Below the pieces are notes generated by a model. It was given only the letters and a program-made list of their open reading frames with translations, had not been told where the DNA came from and did no database searches. Shown in pieces: positions 1 through 7,508 of a stretch of 61,309 nucleotides of DNA. This stretch comes from a virus. Both the position numbers and the translations under genes were made by a program. Numbering within the stretch: position 1 is the stretch's first letter; each line of letters opens with the position of its first letter. The DNA lies in the IMG/VR virus record IMGVR_UViG_3300034018_000646, positions 1-61,309 of that record; one strand, written 5' to 3'.

Positions 1-375
1 AGCGGTGCCGACCTGAGCGGTGCCTACCTGAGCGGTGCCGACCTGCGCGGTGCCGACCTGAGCGGTGCCGACCTGCGCGGTGCCTACCTGAGCCGTGCCA
101 ACCTGCGCGGTGCCAACCTGCGCGATGCCAACCTGCGCGATGCCAAATACGAAGAGGACACTCTTGCCACTCTTATCGCCGCCGCCGAGCGCATGGACGG
201 ATACACCTTCCACCTGTTCCGACTGACGGACGGCTCGCACAAGATCATGGCCGGTTGTCGTTGGTTGACGATCCCCGAATATCGCGCCCACGTCGCCGCC
301 GAATACCCCGGCACAGTTAATGCCCGCGAGACGCTGGACATTCTGGAGTTCTTCGAGCGGAGGGCGGGCGCATGA
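1..375 (+). CDS. Pentapeptide-repeat protein, C-terminal part (continues from the right end)
   Basis: The frame is open from base 1 and reads as A(D/N/Y)L(S/R)G units encoded by a 15-bp tandem repeat up to about base 147, followed by a unique tail ([10 protein letters not shown]... to RRAGA). The tail is about 75 residues long and not repetitive. Joined to the gene at 60832-61309 across the overlap, the whole protein would be about 233 residues. Pentapeptide repeats fold as a right-handed square beta-helix; some members (Qnr, MfpA) mimic DNA and bind gyrase, but the target here is unknown. The stop overlaps the next start (ATGATG at 372). Confidence 0.85.
   Translation, partial: SGADLSGAYLSGADLRGADLSGADLRGAYLSRANLRGANLRDANLRDAKYEEDTLATLIAAAERMDGYTFHLFRLTDGSHKIMAGCRWLTIPEYRAHVAAEYPGTVNARETLDILEFFERRAGA
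26..151. repeat. Direct repeat of the window's right end (assembly overlap or terminal redundancy)
   Basis: Bases 26-151 are identical to 61184-61309. Extending the alignment leftwards to base 1 adds a single mismatch (T at 25, A at 61183). The match includes the non-repetitive bases after the pentapeptide repeats, so it is not just repeat similarity. This supports a circular or terminally redundant molecule. Confidence 0.85.
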
Positions 376-572
376 TGCTCCACCCACCCCCGCGCATCCC
401 TGCCCGGGCCGACCTGATCCACGCTATCGAGGAGGCCGAGACGTTCGGCGACATCGGGCGCGGACTGTCTGCCAGCCTCTACACCCTGGCCGATGCCCTA
501 CCTGACACCGTGCTTGCCTCGTTCGCCCGCCGGACGCTGGAAGCCCACCGCAACATGCGAGGGACGCAATGA
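372..572 (+). CDS. Small hypothetical early protein
   Basis: A 66-residue protein of unknown function, rich in Ala, Leu and Arg, with a helical-looking central part ([18 protein letters not shown]). It starts with two consecutive ATG codons that overlap the stop of the pentapeptide gene, so it is probably translationally coupled to it. Its own stop overlaps the next ATG (ATGA at 569). No domain recognised. Confidence 0.7.
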   Translation: MMLHPPPRIPARADLIHAIEEAETFGDIGRGLSASLYTLADALPDTVLASFARRTLEAHRNMRGTQ

Positions 573-790
573 CACTTGAAGACGCTTTGGGCTACCCGCC
601 TGTCACGCTGGACGACTTCGTCATGGCGCGGCTTATGCGGTCCCACCTCCCGTTGGTAGTGGTGGCGACCCAGCACCCCGCCCGTCTCGCCATGGGATAC
701 TCGCTGGACACCCTCAACGAGATGACCAACGCAGACTTGCTGGACGCCATCTCGCGCGCCCTTGAGGACATGAAGGGGGCGGGCCGATGA
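569..790 (+). CDS. Small hypothetical early protein
   Basis: A 73-residue protein starting at an ATGA overlap with the upstream gene. The sequence is mixed hydrophobic and acidic (VTLDDFVMARLMRSHLPLVV) with a helical C-terminus (ADLLDAISRALEDM). There is no clear membrane segment. Position and overlaps on both sides argue for a real member of the early operon; the function is unknown. Confidence 0.7.
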   Translation: MTLEDALGYPPVTLDDFVMARLMRSHLPLVVVATQHPARLAMGYSLDTLNEMTNADLLDAISRALEDMKGAGR

Positions 791-867
791 TCGCCGCCCT
801 TCGCTCTACCTTCTGGATCCTCGCCACCATCCTCATGCTCATCATCTCACTAGGGAACCGCAGATGA
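787..867 (+). CDS. Tiny membrane peptide
   Basis: A 26-residue open frame, overlapping both neighbours by ATGA. Almost the whole peptide is one predicted transmembrane helix (STFWILATILMLIISLG) ending in Arg-Arg. It resembles the 35-residue membrane peptide at 60728-60835 in type, though not in sequence. The exact overlaps on both sides are the main reason to believe it is translated. Confidence 0.55.
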   Translation: MIAALRSTFWILATILMLIISLGNRR

Positions 868-1055
868 CTTACTGCACTGTCACCATCGACCTGAACCGCC
901 GCGCCTCTGCTGTCGAGGCACAGGCGTCCGTGATCCGCCGCACGCTGACCAACAGCTTCACCACCGAGGCCGGCGTTGACGCCGCGCGCTATGCCGCCCG
1001 CAAGCTGGCCACCGAGGCCGCGGCCCTGGCCGACGCGCTGGAGGCGGGGCGGTGA
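864..1055 (+). CDS. Small hypothetical early protein
   Basis: A 63-residue protein, coupled by overlap to genes on both sides. It starts MTYCTVTIDLNRRAS and continues as an Ala-rich helical stretch (AARYAARKLATEAAALADAL). No known domain recognised. Confidence 0.65.
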   Translation: MTYCTVTIDLNRRASAVEAQASVIRRTLTNSFTTEAGVDAARYAARKLATEAAALADALEAGR

Positions 1056-1357
1056 AGCTGACACCCGACAACATCCACGCGCCGCTGACGGACCTGTACG
1101 GCGCCCCCTGGCAGGACGCCCTGCGCCCGGGCGAGGACCCCGAGTCCTTCGCCACCCAACTCCGACTGCTGGACGCTGTGCAATGCCCGCGCTGTGACGA
1201 CTGGCATGAGGACGGCGACCTCGTAACCACCGACGCCCACGCCGACGCCTGGTGCGGCCCCTGCTGGGGCGCCGAGGCCGACGACGCCGAGACCATGGCC
1301 TATCACGAGCACTGTAACGACGGCGCGCGCGCCGCCAACGAGAGGACTGCACGATGA
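1052..1357 (+). CDS. Small protein with a CxxC...CxxC zinc-ribbon-like motif
   Basis: A 101-residue protein beginning at GTG inside a GTGA overlap. It has a CPRC pair around residue 45 and a CGPC pair around residue 69, the spacing of a small zinc ribbon, followed by an acidic tail. Zinc binding is an inference from the cysteines. The function is unknown; it could be a protein- or nucleic-acid-binding early factor. Confidence 0.65.
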   Translation: MKLTPDNIHAPLTDLYGAPWQDALRPGEDPESFATQLRLLDAVQCPRCDDWHEDGDLVTTDAHADAWCGPCWGAEADDAETMAYHEHCNDGARAANERTAR

Positions 1358-1668
1358 TCGCCCTCGCCCTCGCCGCCGCTATCAGCGCGGCACCCGACAC
1401 CGCCGGTTGGCTCTTGCCGATCTGCGAGTCGCCCATGCCCGCCGAGCGGTCCTTCTGCCTCGGCTATGTGCGCGCCGCTGTCCGCGGCAACACTTGGCGC
1501 CGTGCGCTCAACGGCGTGCGGACCCATTACTGCCCCGCCACCAACCCGACCGCCGATGATCTCCGGCGCACGTTCATCGCCTACGCGCGGGCTCACCCCA
1601 AGCGGGGCGGCGATGATGCGTTCCTCGCCGTGGACCTAGCCGTCACCGGGAAGTGGCCGTGCAAATGA
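1354..1668 (+). CDS. Putative secreted Rap1a/Tai-like protein
   Basis: A 104-residue protein with a hydrophobic Ala-rich N-terminus (MIALALAAAISAAPDTAG) that looks like a signal peptide. Four cysteines follow in a pattern resembling the Rap1a/Tai immunity fold: one near residue 24, FCLGYVRAAV, HYCP and a terminal KWPCK. Family members include periplasmic immunity proteins of type VI effectors, with structural homologues in phages and alphaproteobacteria. The family call rests on motif resemblance only. It overlaps both neighbours (ATGA), so it belongs to the early operon. Confidence 0.6.
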   Translation: MIALALAAAISAAPDTAGWLLPICESPMPAERSFCLGYVRAAVRGNTWRRALNGVRTHYCPATNPTADDLRRTFIAYARAHPKRGGDDAFLAVDLAVTGKWPCK

Positions 1669-2069
1669 CCGTCAGCGTCACATTCACCGGCGTGACCGAA
1701 ACGGACGTCCGGCGCCGAGCCGCGGCGTTCGGAAACGAAACCGCGCATCGCGCGCTGCAACAGGTCGACGAATTGACCCTAGAGGTCGGGGTGCTTAAAG
1801 CCGAAGCGACCGTGGACAGGAAGGAGCGCGACCGACTGCGCAGCGAAGTTTCCCGCCTCAAAGCCGACCCGGCGCCTACCCCGTACGGGTGGCGCTCTCC
1901 CGATAGCGGGTCCATTGACGTCTCCGACTATCGCTGGGTCGTTATCCTCGACAGGGACAACCAAATCTTGCCGCCCATGCGCGCCAAGGTGCTACTCGAT
2001 CCGGGCTTTCGGAAGTCAATCCGCGCCTTCGCCGAGGTGCCACGGCCCAAAGGGTGGTGGCGCCCTTGA
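1665..2069 (+). CDS. Hypothetical coiled-coil protein
   Basis: A 134-residue protein starting at the ATGA overlap with the upstream gene; an in-frame GTG at 1653 is an alternative. Residues about 25-70 are charged and helical (VDELTLEVGVLKAEATVDRK), suggesting a coiled coil, and the C-terminus is basic with a WW pair. No known family recognised. Confidence 0.6.
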   Translation: MTVSVTFTGVTETDVRRRAAAFGNETAHRALQQVDELTLEVGVLKAEATVDRKERDRLRSEVSRLKADPAPTPYGWRSPDSGSIDVSDYRWVVILDRDNQILPPMRAKVLLDPGFRKSIRAFAEVPRPKGWWRP

Positions 2070-2115
2070 CGCCCCGCAACGCAAGCGTTTACCTTCGCCG
2101 CTCAAGGAGCCCTAC

Positions 2116-2328
2116 ATGAACATCGACACCGCTATCGAGGCTGTGGGCGGCAAGGCCGCTCTGGCCCGCCTCCTCGACGTGACCCACCAAGCCGTCTGCC
2201 TGTGGTCCTCGCAGGGTTATGCCCCGCCGAAGCGCGCCATGCAGATCGCGGAGATCTCCGGCGTGCCGGGCCTGGCCCTCGTGTCCCCCGCCGTCCGCAA
2301 GATGGTTGCTGCCCTGACGGGTGAGTGA
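2116..2328 (+). CDS. Cro/YdaS-like helix-turn-helix regulator
   Basis: A 70-residue protein with a helix-turn-helix of the YdaS/Cro type: AVGGKAALARLLDVTHQAVC followed by the W-S recognition helix. A good Shine-Dalgarno (AAGGAG, 7 nt before the ATG at 2116) fixes the start. It sits immediately before the primase-helicase, whose ATG overlaps its stop, and after a 46-bp gap. A role in switching or autoregulating the replication operon is plausible but inferred. No partner repressor gene lies next to it. Confidence 0.75.
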   Translation: MNIDTAIEAVGGKAALARLLDVTHQAVCLWSSQGYAPPKRAMQIAEISGVPGLALVSPAVRKMVAALTGE

Positions 2329-4334
2329 TGGCTGGCCCGACTCCGGGCCTCGCCGTCCCCTCGCTCTTGCGCGACCTGCCCGGCTGGCTGTGCTGGCGGT
2401 ATGAGCGCATCGAGGGCTCTGGCAAGGCCATCAAGGTGCCTTACTACGCCAATGCCGGCAGGCGCTATGGCCGGCAGGGCGACGCCCGAGACCGCGCTTC
2501 CCTCGTGCCACTGGAGCGCGCCCTGGAGCGCGCCAAGGCCCGCGGCATGGACGGTGTGGGTCTGGCCATGCTCGCCGACTGGGGCATCACGGCGCTGGAC
2601 TTCGACGCCTGCGTAGACGCGCAAGGCCACCTGCCTGCCGAACTGGAGGCGCTGGTCTGCGACACCTATGCGGAATACAGCCCGAGCGGCAAGGGCGTCC
2701 GGGCCTTCGTGGCCGGGGCGCTGGGCGACCGCAAGAGCCGCGCCATCGCCGACCGCTATGGCGTGGAGACATTCACCGCTTCCGGCTTCGTCACCGTCAC
2801 AGGCAACCCGCTCTATACCGTGGACCTGTTCGACACCGGCGACGTGGTGGCGCCCGTCACCCCTAAGCTGCGGGCCTTCTGCGAGGCGCGGTTCGGCCCG
2901 CAGACCTCAAGCCCGAGCGACCCCGACGACTTCATGGTCGGGCACGAGCCCACCCTTGGCCTGGCCGAGACCGAGATCAAGGCGCTGCTGGCCGACCTCG
3001 ACGCCAGCATGGGTCGCGACGACTGGATCCGCGTCGGCATGGCCCTGCACCACGAGACCGAGGGCGACGGGTTCGACCTGTGGGACGAGTGGTCCAGCGA
3101 CGGCGAGCAATACCCCGGCAGCGACCAGCTACAGGCGCAATGGGACTCGTTCACCCGCCGGCAGGCCACGGGCCGCCAGGTCACCATGGCGTCGGTCATC
3201 AAGATGGCCCGCGAGGCGCGCGAGGCGCAGAACCCGTCCGAGCGGCTGGAGCGGCTGGCGGAGAAGGTGCAGGTCGCCGAGCCGTCGGCCTCTTACGCCA
3301 CGCCGCCGGGCTACCCGGGCCGCTTCCCCTTCGTCGCCGCCAGCGACTACATGATGCGCGAGCCACCGGAGTGGATCATCAAGGGCGTCCTGCCCCGGGC
3401 CGACCTCGGCGTGCTCTACGGCGCGAGCGGCAGCGGCAAGTCCTTCGCCGTGCTGGACATGGCCCTGGCCGTGGCGCGCGGGACGGACTGGCGCGGACGG
3501 CCCGTCAAGCAGGGCGCGGTGCTCTATGTCGCGGCTGAAGGCGGCGGGGGCGTGGCGTCTCGTGTCAAGGCATATGCCCTTGACCAAGGCCTGAGCCTCG
3601 ACGGCGTGCCGCTTGGCATCATGAACGCGGTCCCCAACTTCCTGATTGAGGAGGACATCACCGCCGTGGTCGAGGCCATGGCCGCTGCGGGTCCGACCGA
3701 CCTGGTGGTGGTCGACACCTTCGCACAGGTGACGCCCGGCGCGAACGAGAACAGCGGCGAGGACATGGGCCTGGCCCTGCGTCACGCCCGCGCTATCCGC
3801 GATGCGACCGGCGCCATGGTGCTGCTGGTCCATCACAGCGGCAAGGACGCGGCGCGGGGTGCGCGGGGCTGGAGCGGGATCCGCGCCGCCGCGGACGTCG
3901 AGTTCGAGGTCATGCGGCCCGACGAGGGGCCTGTGCGCGTGATGCGGGTCAGCAAGCAGAAGGACGGCAGGGACGACCTGTCGTGGGGGTTCACCCTGGA
4001 GCCTGTGGTGGTCGGCCTCGACCGTGACGGCGAGGAGATGAGCAGCCTTGTGGTGCGGGACGCTACGGTGCCGGTGGCGCAGAAGCCGACGGCCAAGCGG
4101 CGGCTGGGGGCGTGGGAGCAGGTGGTGATGGACGCCATCGGCCTCTTGGAGCCCAGCGTCACCAGCATGGGCATGGACCGGCTGCTGGACTACGTGGTGG
4201 GCACGGTGCCGGCACCCGAGGAGGGCGCCCGCGACATCCGGCGGCAGAGCGTGATGCGCGCAGTTCGCAGCTTGCAGAAGGGCGACGACGCCCCGCTGAT
4301 GCTGGAGCATGGCGTCGTGCAATTTTGTGCGTGA
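2325..4334 (+). CDS. Primase-helicase: Prim-Pol-like N-terminus, PriCT_2, RepA-like AAA ATPase
   Basis: A 669-residue replication protein. Residues about 15-190 resemble phage Prim-Pol-type primases (WLCWRYE, KVPYY, then ALDFDACVD and YSPSGKGVRAFV). Residues about 210-270 look like a primase C-terminal (PriCT_2) helical domain. Residues about 345-560 are a RecA-fold ATPase of the RepA/AAA_25 type, with Walker A GASGSGKS, Walker B LVVVDTFA and a HHSGKD motif typical of hexameric helicases. Together they would prime and unwind DNA at the fork. It is coupled to the upstream regulator by ATGA overlap. No other primase or helicase loader is seen, so it is likely the sole replicative primase-helicase. 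Confidence 0.85.
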   Translation: MMAGPTPGLAVPSLLRDLPGWLCWRYERIEGSGKAIKVPYYANAGRRYGRQGDARDRASLVPLERALERAKARGMDGVGLAMLADWGITALDFDACVDAQGHLPAELEALVCDTYAEYSPSGKGVRAFVAGALGDRKSRAIADRYGVETFTASGFVTVTGNPLYTVDLFDTGDVVAPVTPKLRAFCEARFGPQTSSPSDPDDFMVGHEPTLGLAETEIKALLADLDASMGRDDWIRVGMALHHETEGDGFDLWDEWSSDGEQYPGSDQLQAQWDSFTRRQATGRQVTMASVIKMAREAREAQNPSERLERLAEKVQVAEPSASYATPPGYPGRFPFVAASDYMMREPPEWIIKGVLPRADLGVLYGASGSGKSFAVLDMALAVARGTDWRGRPVKQGAVLYVAAEGGGGVASRVKAYALDQGLSLDGVPLGIMNAVPNFLIEEDITAVVEAMAAAGPTDLVVVDTFAQVTPGANENSGEDMGLALRHARAIRDATGAMVLLVHHSGKDAARGARGWSGIRAAADVEFEVMRPDEGPVRVMRVSKQKDGRDDLSWGFTLEPVVVGLDRDGEEMSSLVVRDATVPVAQKPTAKRRLGAWEQVVMDAIGLLEPSVTSMGMDRLLDYVVGTVPAPEEGARDIRRQSVMRAVRSLQKGDDAPLMLEHGVVQFCA

Positions 4335-4359
4335 CAACCCGCTTGTTAGGTATTAGATA
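4331..4359 (+). promoter_or_regulatory. Candidate sigma-70 promoter
   Basis: GTGACA (4331-4336), a 17-nt spacer and TAGATA (4354-4359) lie just after the primase-helicase stop, in an AT-richer patch. Between this and the next gene TTGTCG pairs with CGACAA and encloses a GGCC/GGCC stem, so the new transcript would start with a hairpin. The -10 match is imperfect. Confidence 0.4.
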
Positions 4360-4404
4360 ATTGTTGTCGGGCCGCTGTGGCCTGGCGCGACAAGGAGACA
4401 ACCT

Positions 4405-4623
4405 GTGACCGAGCCTGTGGACTACGACCCCGAGACCTTGACCGTCGCCGAGGCCCTGAGCCTTTTCGCCCTGAACGAGGGTAGGCTCATGCGCCTCCTC
4501 CGCGACATCCAGCGGGTGGACTCCTCGAAGGTCAACACGCGGTGGGCTTCCATCGCAAAGACGCACTTCCAGCAGGGCTTCATGGCTATGAACCGCGCCC
4601 TGTACAGGCCGTGGGAGGACTGA
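4405..4623 (+). CDS. Acb2/Tad1-type helical hairpin protein (putative anti-CBASS/Thoeris sponge)
   Basis: A 72-residue protein starting with GTG after an AAGGAG site. The C-terminal half, NTRWASIAKTHFQQGFMAMN followed by RALYRP, resembles the helical hairpin of phage Acb2/Tad1-domain proteins. Acb2 sequesters cyclic nucleotides made by CBASS and Thoeris defences. The N-terminal EALSLFALNEGRLMRLLRDI is also helical. The family call is from sequence memory; ligand binding is untested. It begins a new block after the candidate promoter at 4331, consistent with an accessory counter-defence gene. Confidence 0.5.
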   Translation: MTEPVDYDPETLTVAEALSLFALNEGRLMRLLRDIQRVDSSKVNTRWASIAKTHFQQGFMAMNRALYRPWED

Positions 4624-4624
4624 C

Positions 4625-4756
4625 ATGACGAGGACACAGGCCGCAGGGCTTGAGGACGAGGCGCTCATCGAGCGCGTGCGCGAGGCGTTTGACCACCCGC
4701 TCGTGCAGGAGTTGGTCGACCGCTTTGAGACCCTGATTTACCAAGAGGAGAACTGA
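4625..4756 (+). CDS. Small acidic hypothetical protein
   Basis: A 43-residue open frame (MTRTQAAGLEDEALIERV... to YQEEN), strongly helical and acidic. It begins 1 nt after the stop of the upstream gene and its last codons (AAGAGGAG) form the ribosome-binding site of the next gene, whose ATG is 3 nt past its stop. This tight packing supports translation. Confidence 0.55.
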   Translation: MTRTQAAGLEDEALIERVREAFDHPLVQELVDRFETLIYQEEN

Positions 4757-4759
4757 ACC

Positions 4760-5227
4760 ATGTCTATCATCATCACGCTTGAAGGCGCTGACTGGGCCGA
4801 GATCGTGTCCCAAGCCCGCCAGATCATCGGCGAACCCGCCGAGGCCCCCAAGCCCCGCGCGACCCGCACCAAGGCCACGGCGCCGGTGCAGGTGAGCGTC
4901 GAGGAGGCGGCCCCCGAGCCGGTCTACGAGACGACGCCCATCGTGGAGGAGCACGTCCCTTCCGTCGATGCGCCTGTGGCAACACAGGCGTCTACCTCGG
5001 AACCTGGATCGGACGAGCCCGCATCTGGTTCTGCGACGACTGCCTCTGAGCCTCTCACCTACGAGGACATGTCCCGTGCGGTGCTGGCCCTGGCCAAGAG
5101 CAAGGGACCGGACGCCACCAAGGCTGCGCTGGCCACCCTCGGCCTGACCACCGCCCGCGGCACGACCGAGGACATGTGGCCGAAGATCGTCGCCGCCGTG
5201 CAGGCCGCTGCGGAGATCGCACTGTGA
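4760..5227 (+). CDS. Hypothetical protein with a Pro/Ala/Glu linker
   Basis: A 155-residue protein: a short N-terminal segment (MSIIITLEGADWAEIVSQAR), a long disordered linker rich in Pro, Ala, Thr and Glu (residues about 30-105), and a helical C-terminal domain (YEDMSRAVLALAKSKGPDAT). The layout resembles small phage proteins near recombination genes, but no family was recognised. AAGAGGAG precedes the ATG. Confidence 0.7.
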   Translation: MSIIITLEGADWAEIVSQARQIIGEPAEAPKPRATRTKATAPVQVSVEEAAPEPVYETTPIVEEHVPSVDAPVATQASTSEPGSDEPASGSATTASEPLTYEDMSRAVLALAKSKGPDATKAALATLGLTTARGTTEDMWPKIVAAVQAAAEIAL

Positions 5228-5418
5228 TGGCACCCGACATCGAGCAGCGTCTGCGCGTCTTGGCCAGGGAGCGCGCCCTGTCGCGGCTGTCCAAGTCGCA
5301 CGCCAACCTGATGGCCCGTCCGATCCGCTCAGGCAGCATGGACGACACCGACATGGTGGGCCGCATCTTCAGCGACCTGGTCTACGGCTACGAGATGGCG
5401 CAGGAGGAGTGCGGCTGA
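5227..5418 (+). CDS. Small basic hypothetical protein
   Basis: A 63-residue protein starting in a TGATG overlap with the upstream gene and ending in a TGATG overlap with the DUF2800 gene. The N-terminal half is basic and helical (IEQRLRVLARERALSRLSKS), the C-terminal half acidic. Being locked between two coupled genes suggests a role tied to the nuclease/SSB module. Confidence 0.65.
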   Translation: MAPDIEQRLRVLARERALSRLSKSHANLMARPIRSGSMDDTDMVGRIFSDLVYGYEMAQEECG

Positions 5419-6611
5419 TGCAACACGCTCGCTTCTCCCCCTCTGCTGCCCACCGCTGGCTGCGCTGCCCCGGGTCGCTCGCCCTGTGCGACACGGTCCC
5501 GCCGCGCACCTCAGTCTACGCCGACGAGGGCACCGCCGCGCATGACGTGGCGAACCGCATCGTGCTGGAGGACTGGGGCGGCAACGAGGCGTTCGCCAAC
5601 CTGCGCGGCACCACCGTGCGGGTTGACGACACCGACTGGCCCGTCACCGACGCCATGATCGAAGGGGGCCTTGCCTTCCGCGACCTGGTTCTTGAGGCCA
5701 TGGGCGAGGATGGCCGGGCCTTCGCCGACCAGCGCGTGGATTTCTCGCCTTACATCGGGGCGCCCGACGCCTTCGGCACGGCGGACGCCATCGTCGTGGC
5801 CGAAGGCAGACTGACCATGATCGACTACAAGTACGGGTCGGGTGTGCTGGTCAACGCCGAGGCCAACGAGCAACTCATGCTCTACGCCCTTGGCGCCATG
5901 CACAGTTTCGACTTCCTCGGACCCTTCGAGCAGTTCGACCTGATCATCCACCAGCCGAGGGCGCAGAACGGCAACCCGGTCAGCCGGTGGAGCCTGTCGC
6001 ATGACGACCTGATGGCCTTCGCCAGTAGCACCAAGGAGGTCGTGCAGGGCATCCTGGCAGGCGACCAGACCTACGACCCCGGCGAGAAGCAGTGCCGGTT
6101 CTGCGATGCCCGCTTCGTCTGCCCGGCGCTCAAGGACGAGGTGCTGGACACCATCACCGGCGCGACGGCGGAGGACTTCGACGACGTGGATGAGGCGTTC
6201 GTTGGCACGCTGGCCAACGTGGATCCCGAGTGGCTCGCCGGCGCGATGATGAAGGTCGGGCTGATCGAGGACTGGTGCAAGGCCGTGCGCGGCGAGATTG
6301 AGCGGCGCCTGTTCGCGGGCGCTGACGTGCCCGGCTACAAGCTGGTCGAGGGCCGGATGGGCAACCGCAAGTGGTCCAACCCGGACGACGTCGCCAAGCT
6401 GCTGAAGTCCTGGCGCTTCAAGAACAGCGAGATGTACGAATACGACTTGATTTCTCCGACGGTTGCGGAGAAGTTGCTCAAGCACAGCCCAGCCCGCCTC
6501 CAGCGCATCAACGCTCTGGTCACGCGGTCCCCGGGCAAGCCATCGGTGGCCCCGGCCACGGATAAGAAGCCGGCGTTGTCCCTCGGGGCCACGGCGGCGG
6601 ACTTCGACTAG
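5418..6611 (+). CDS. DUF2800 family protein, Cas4/RecB-like nuclease fold
   Basis: A 397-residue protein matching the phage DUF2800 family: the N-terminal FSPSAAHRWLRCPGSLALC, the GTAAHDVA helix, the central acidic/lysine motif TMIDYKYGSGV (the D...xxK pattern of PD-(D/E)xK nucleases) and C-terminal cysteines (CRFCDARFVC) that in Cas4-like enzymes bind an iron-sulphur cluster or zinc. It lies directly upstream of the DUF2815 gene, the usual pairing in phage replication/recombination modules. A DNA-end-processing exonuclease role is an inference. The ATG at 5418 is chosen for the TGATG overlap; an in-frame GTG lies at 5409. Confidence 0.8.
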   Translation: MQHARFSPSAAHRWLRCPGSLALCDTVPPRTSVYADEGTAAHDVANRIVLEDWGGNEAFANLRGTTVRVDDTDWPVTDAMIEGGLAFRDLVLEAMGEDGRAFADQRVDFSPYIGAPDAFGTADAIVVAEGRLTMIDYKYGSGVLVNAEANEQLMLYALGAMHSFDFLGPFEQFDLIIHQPRAQNGNPVSRWSLSHDDLMAFASSTKEVVQGILAGDQTYDPGEKQCRFCDARFVCPALKDEVLDTITGATAEDFDDVDEAFVGTLANVDPEWLAGAMMKVGLIEDWCKAVRGEIERRLFAGADVPGYKLVEGRMGNRKWSNPDDVAKLLKSWRFKNSEMYEYDLISPTVAEKLLKHSPARLQRINALVTRSPGKPSVAPATDKKPALSLGATAADFD

Positions 6612-6636
6612 AAACCTGAAACGAGAGACATGCGAC

Positions 6637-7191
6637 ATGACCATTCTGCAACTGCGTAACGTCCGCCTGGCCTTCCCGGCGGTCTTCAAGGCCCAAGCCT
6701 TCGGCGACAACAACCCCGCCTACGGCGCCAAGCTGATCATCGACCCCGCCTCCCCCAACGTGGCGGCGATCCGCGAGGCCATCTCAGCGTCGGCCAAGGA
6801 GAAGTGGGGTCCGAAGGCGGACGACATCGTCAAGAAACTCAAGGCTGACCAGCGGTCGGCATGGGTCGAAGGGCCGTACACGACCAAGGACGGCGACACG
6901 TGGGACGGCTTCGAGGGCAACTTCTTCCTGTCCACCCGCTCCGAGAAGCTGCGCCCGACCGCTCTGGACCGTCAGGGCCAGCCGGTCACGGAAGCCGACG
7001 GGGTCATCTACGCTGGCTGCTACGTCCACGCCAGCGTCGAGATCTACGCCTACGACAGCCCGAAGTGGGGCCGGCGCATCAACGCCGTGCTTCGCGGCGT
7101 GAAGTTCTACGCTGACGGCGAGGGCTTCGGCGGGTCGACGGCAGCTTCGGCTGACGAGTTCGACGCGGACGACGAGGAGGACTTCGTCTGA
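6637..7191 (+). CDS. DUF2815 family ssDNA-binding-like protein
   Basis: A 184-residue protein of the DUF2815 family ([20 protein letters not shown], then [10 protein letters not shown]) with the acidic C-terminal tail (DADDEEDFV) typical of single-stranded DNA-binding proteins such as T7 gp2.5. Phage members are thought to be OB-fold ssDNA-binding proteins. It would coat unwound DNA at the fork made by the primase-helicase and interact through its tail with the polymerase. The TGA overlaps the GapR start (TGATG). Confidence 0.8.
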   Translation: MTILQLRNVRLAFPAVFKAQAFGDNNPAYGAKLIIDPASPNVAAIREAISASAKEKWGPKADDIVKKLKADQRSAWVEGPYTTKDGDTWDGFEGNFFLSTRSEKLRPTALDRQGQPVTEADGVIYAGCYVHASVEIYAYDSPKWGRRINAVLRGVKFYADGEGFGGSTAASADEFDADDEEDFV

Positions 7192-7451
7192 TGTCGGACC
7201 TGGGTCACAACTCCGTCGCGGCGAGCCAACTCCAATCCATCATCGAGCGCGTTGAGCGTCTTGAAGAGGAAAAGAGCGAGGTCGCCGCGGGCATCAAGGA
7301 GGTCTACGCCGAGGCCAAAGGCAACGGCTTCGACACCAAGACCCTCCGCAAGATCGTGGCCCTTCGCAAGAAGGACCGCGACAAGGCGATGGAGGAGCGG
7401 GCCATGCTCGAACTCTACGCCAACGCGCTTGGCTGCGCTGATCTGATCTAG
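7191..7451 (+). CDS. gapR: GapR family (DUF2312) nucleoid-associated protein
   Basis: An 86-residue protein with the conserved GapR/DUF2312 sequence: [19 protein letters not shown] (coiled coil), then [20 protein letters not shown] and IVALRKKD. GapR of Caulobacter is a small tetramer that clamps overtwisted DNA and stimulates gyrase and topoisomerase IV; the family is widespread in alphaproteobacteria and their phages. Full length. It is translationally coupled to the ssDNA-binding gene and followed by the polymerase, so it most likely acts at the phage replication fork or displaces host GapR; that is inference. Confidence 0.88.
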   Translation: MSDLGHNSVAASQLQSIIERVERLEEEKSEVAAGIKEVYAEAKGNGFDTKTLRKIVALRKKDRDKAMEERAMLELYANALGCADLI

Positions 7452-7459
7452 CGAAGCCA

Positions 7460-7498
7460 GAGGGGCAGGGCGGTCCTTCTCCTGCCGTCCTGCCCCTC
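7460..7498 (+). promoter_or_regulatory. Strong hairpin in the leader of the polymerase gene
   Basis: Between the GapR stop and the polymerase ATG, AGGGGCAGGGCGG pairs with CCGTCCTGCCCCT almost perfectly. There is no T-tract, so a simple intrinsic terminator is unlikely. The ATG at 7509 lacks a clear Shine-Dalgarno, so this structure may limit polymerase translation or act as an RNA-processing site. Confidence 0.5.
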
Positions 7499-7508
7499 AC
7501 CCCTTGCC

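Noticed and set aside
714-1436. Long minus-strand open frame opposite the small early genes
   Set aside because: Arg-rich, low-complexity antisense frame typical of GC-rich DNA; the plus-strand genes show precise overlaps and sensible composition.
3129-4337. 402-residue minus-strand frame opposite the primase-helicase
   Set aside because: His/Arg/Leu-rich shadow; the plus strand has clear Walker motifs.
5511-6713. 400-residue minus-strand frame opposite the DUF2800 gene
   Set aside because: Shadow frame; no motifs, and the plus-strand gene belongs to a known family.
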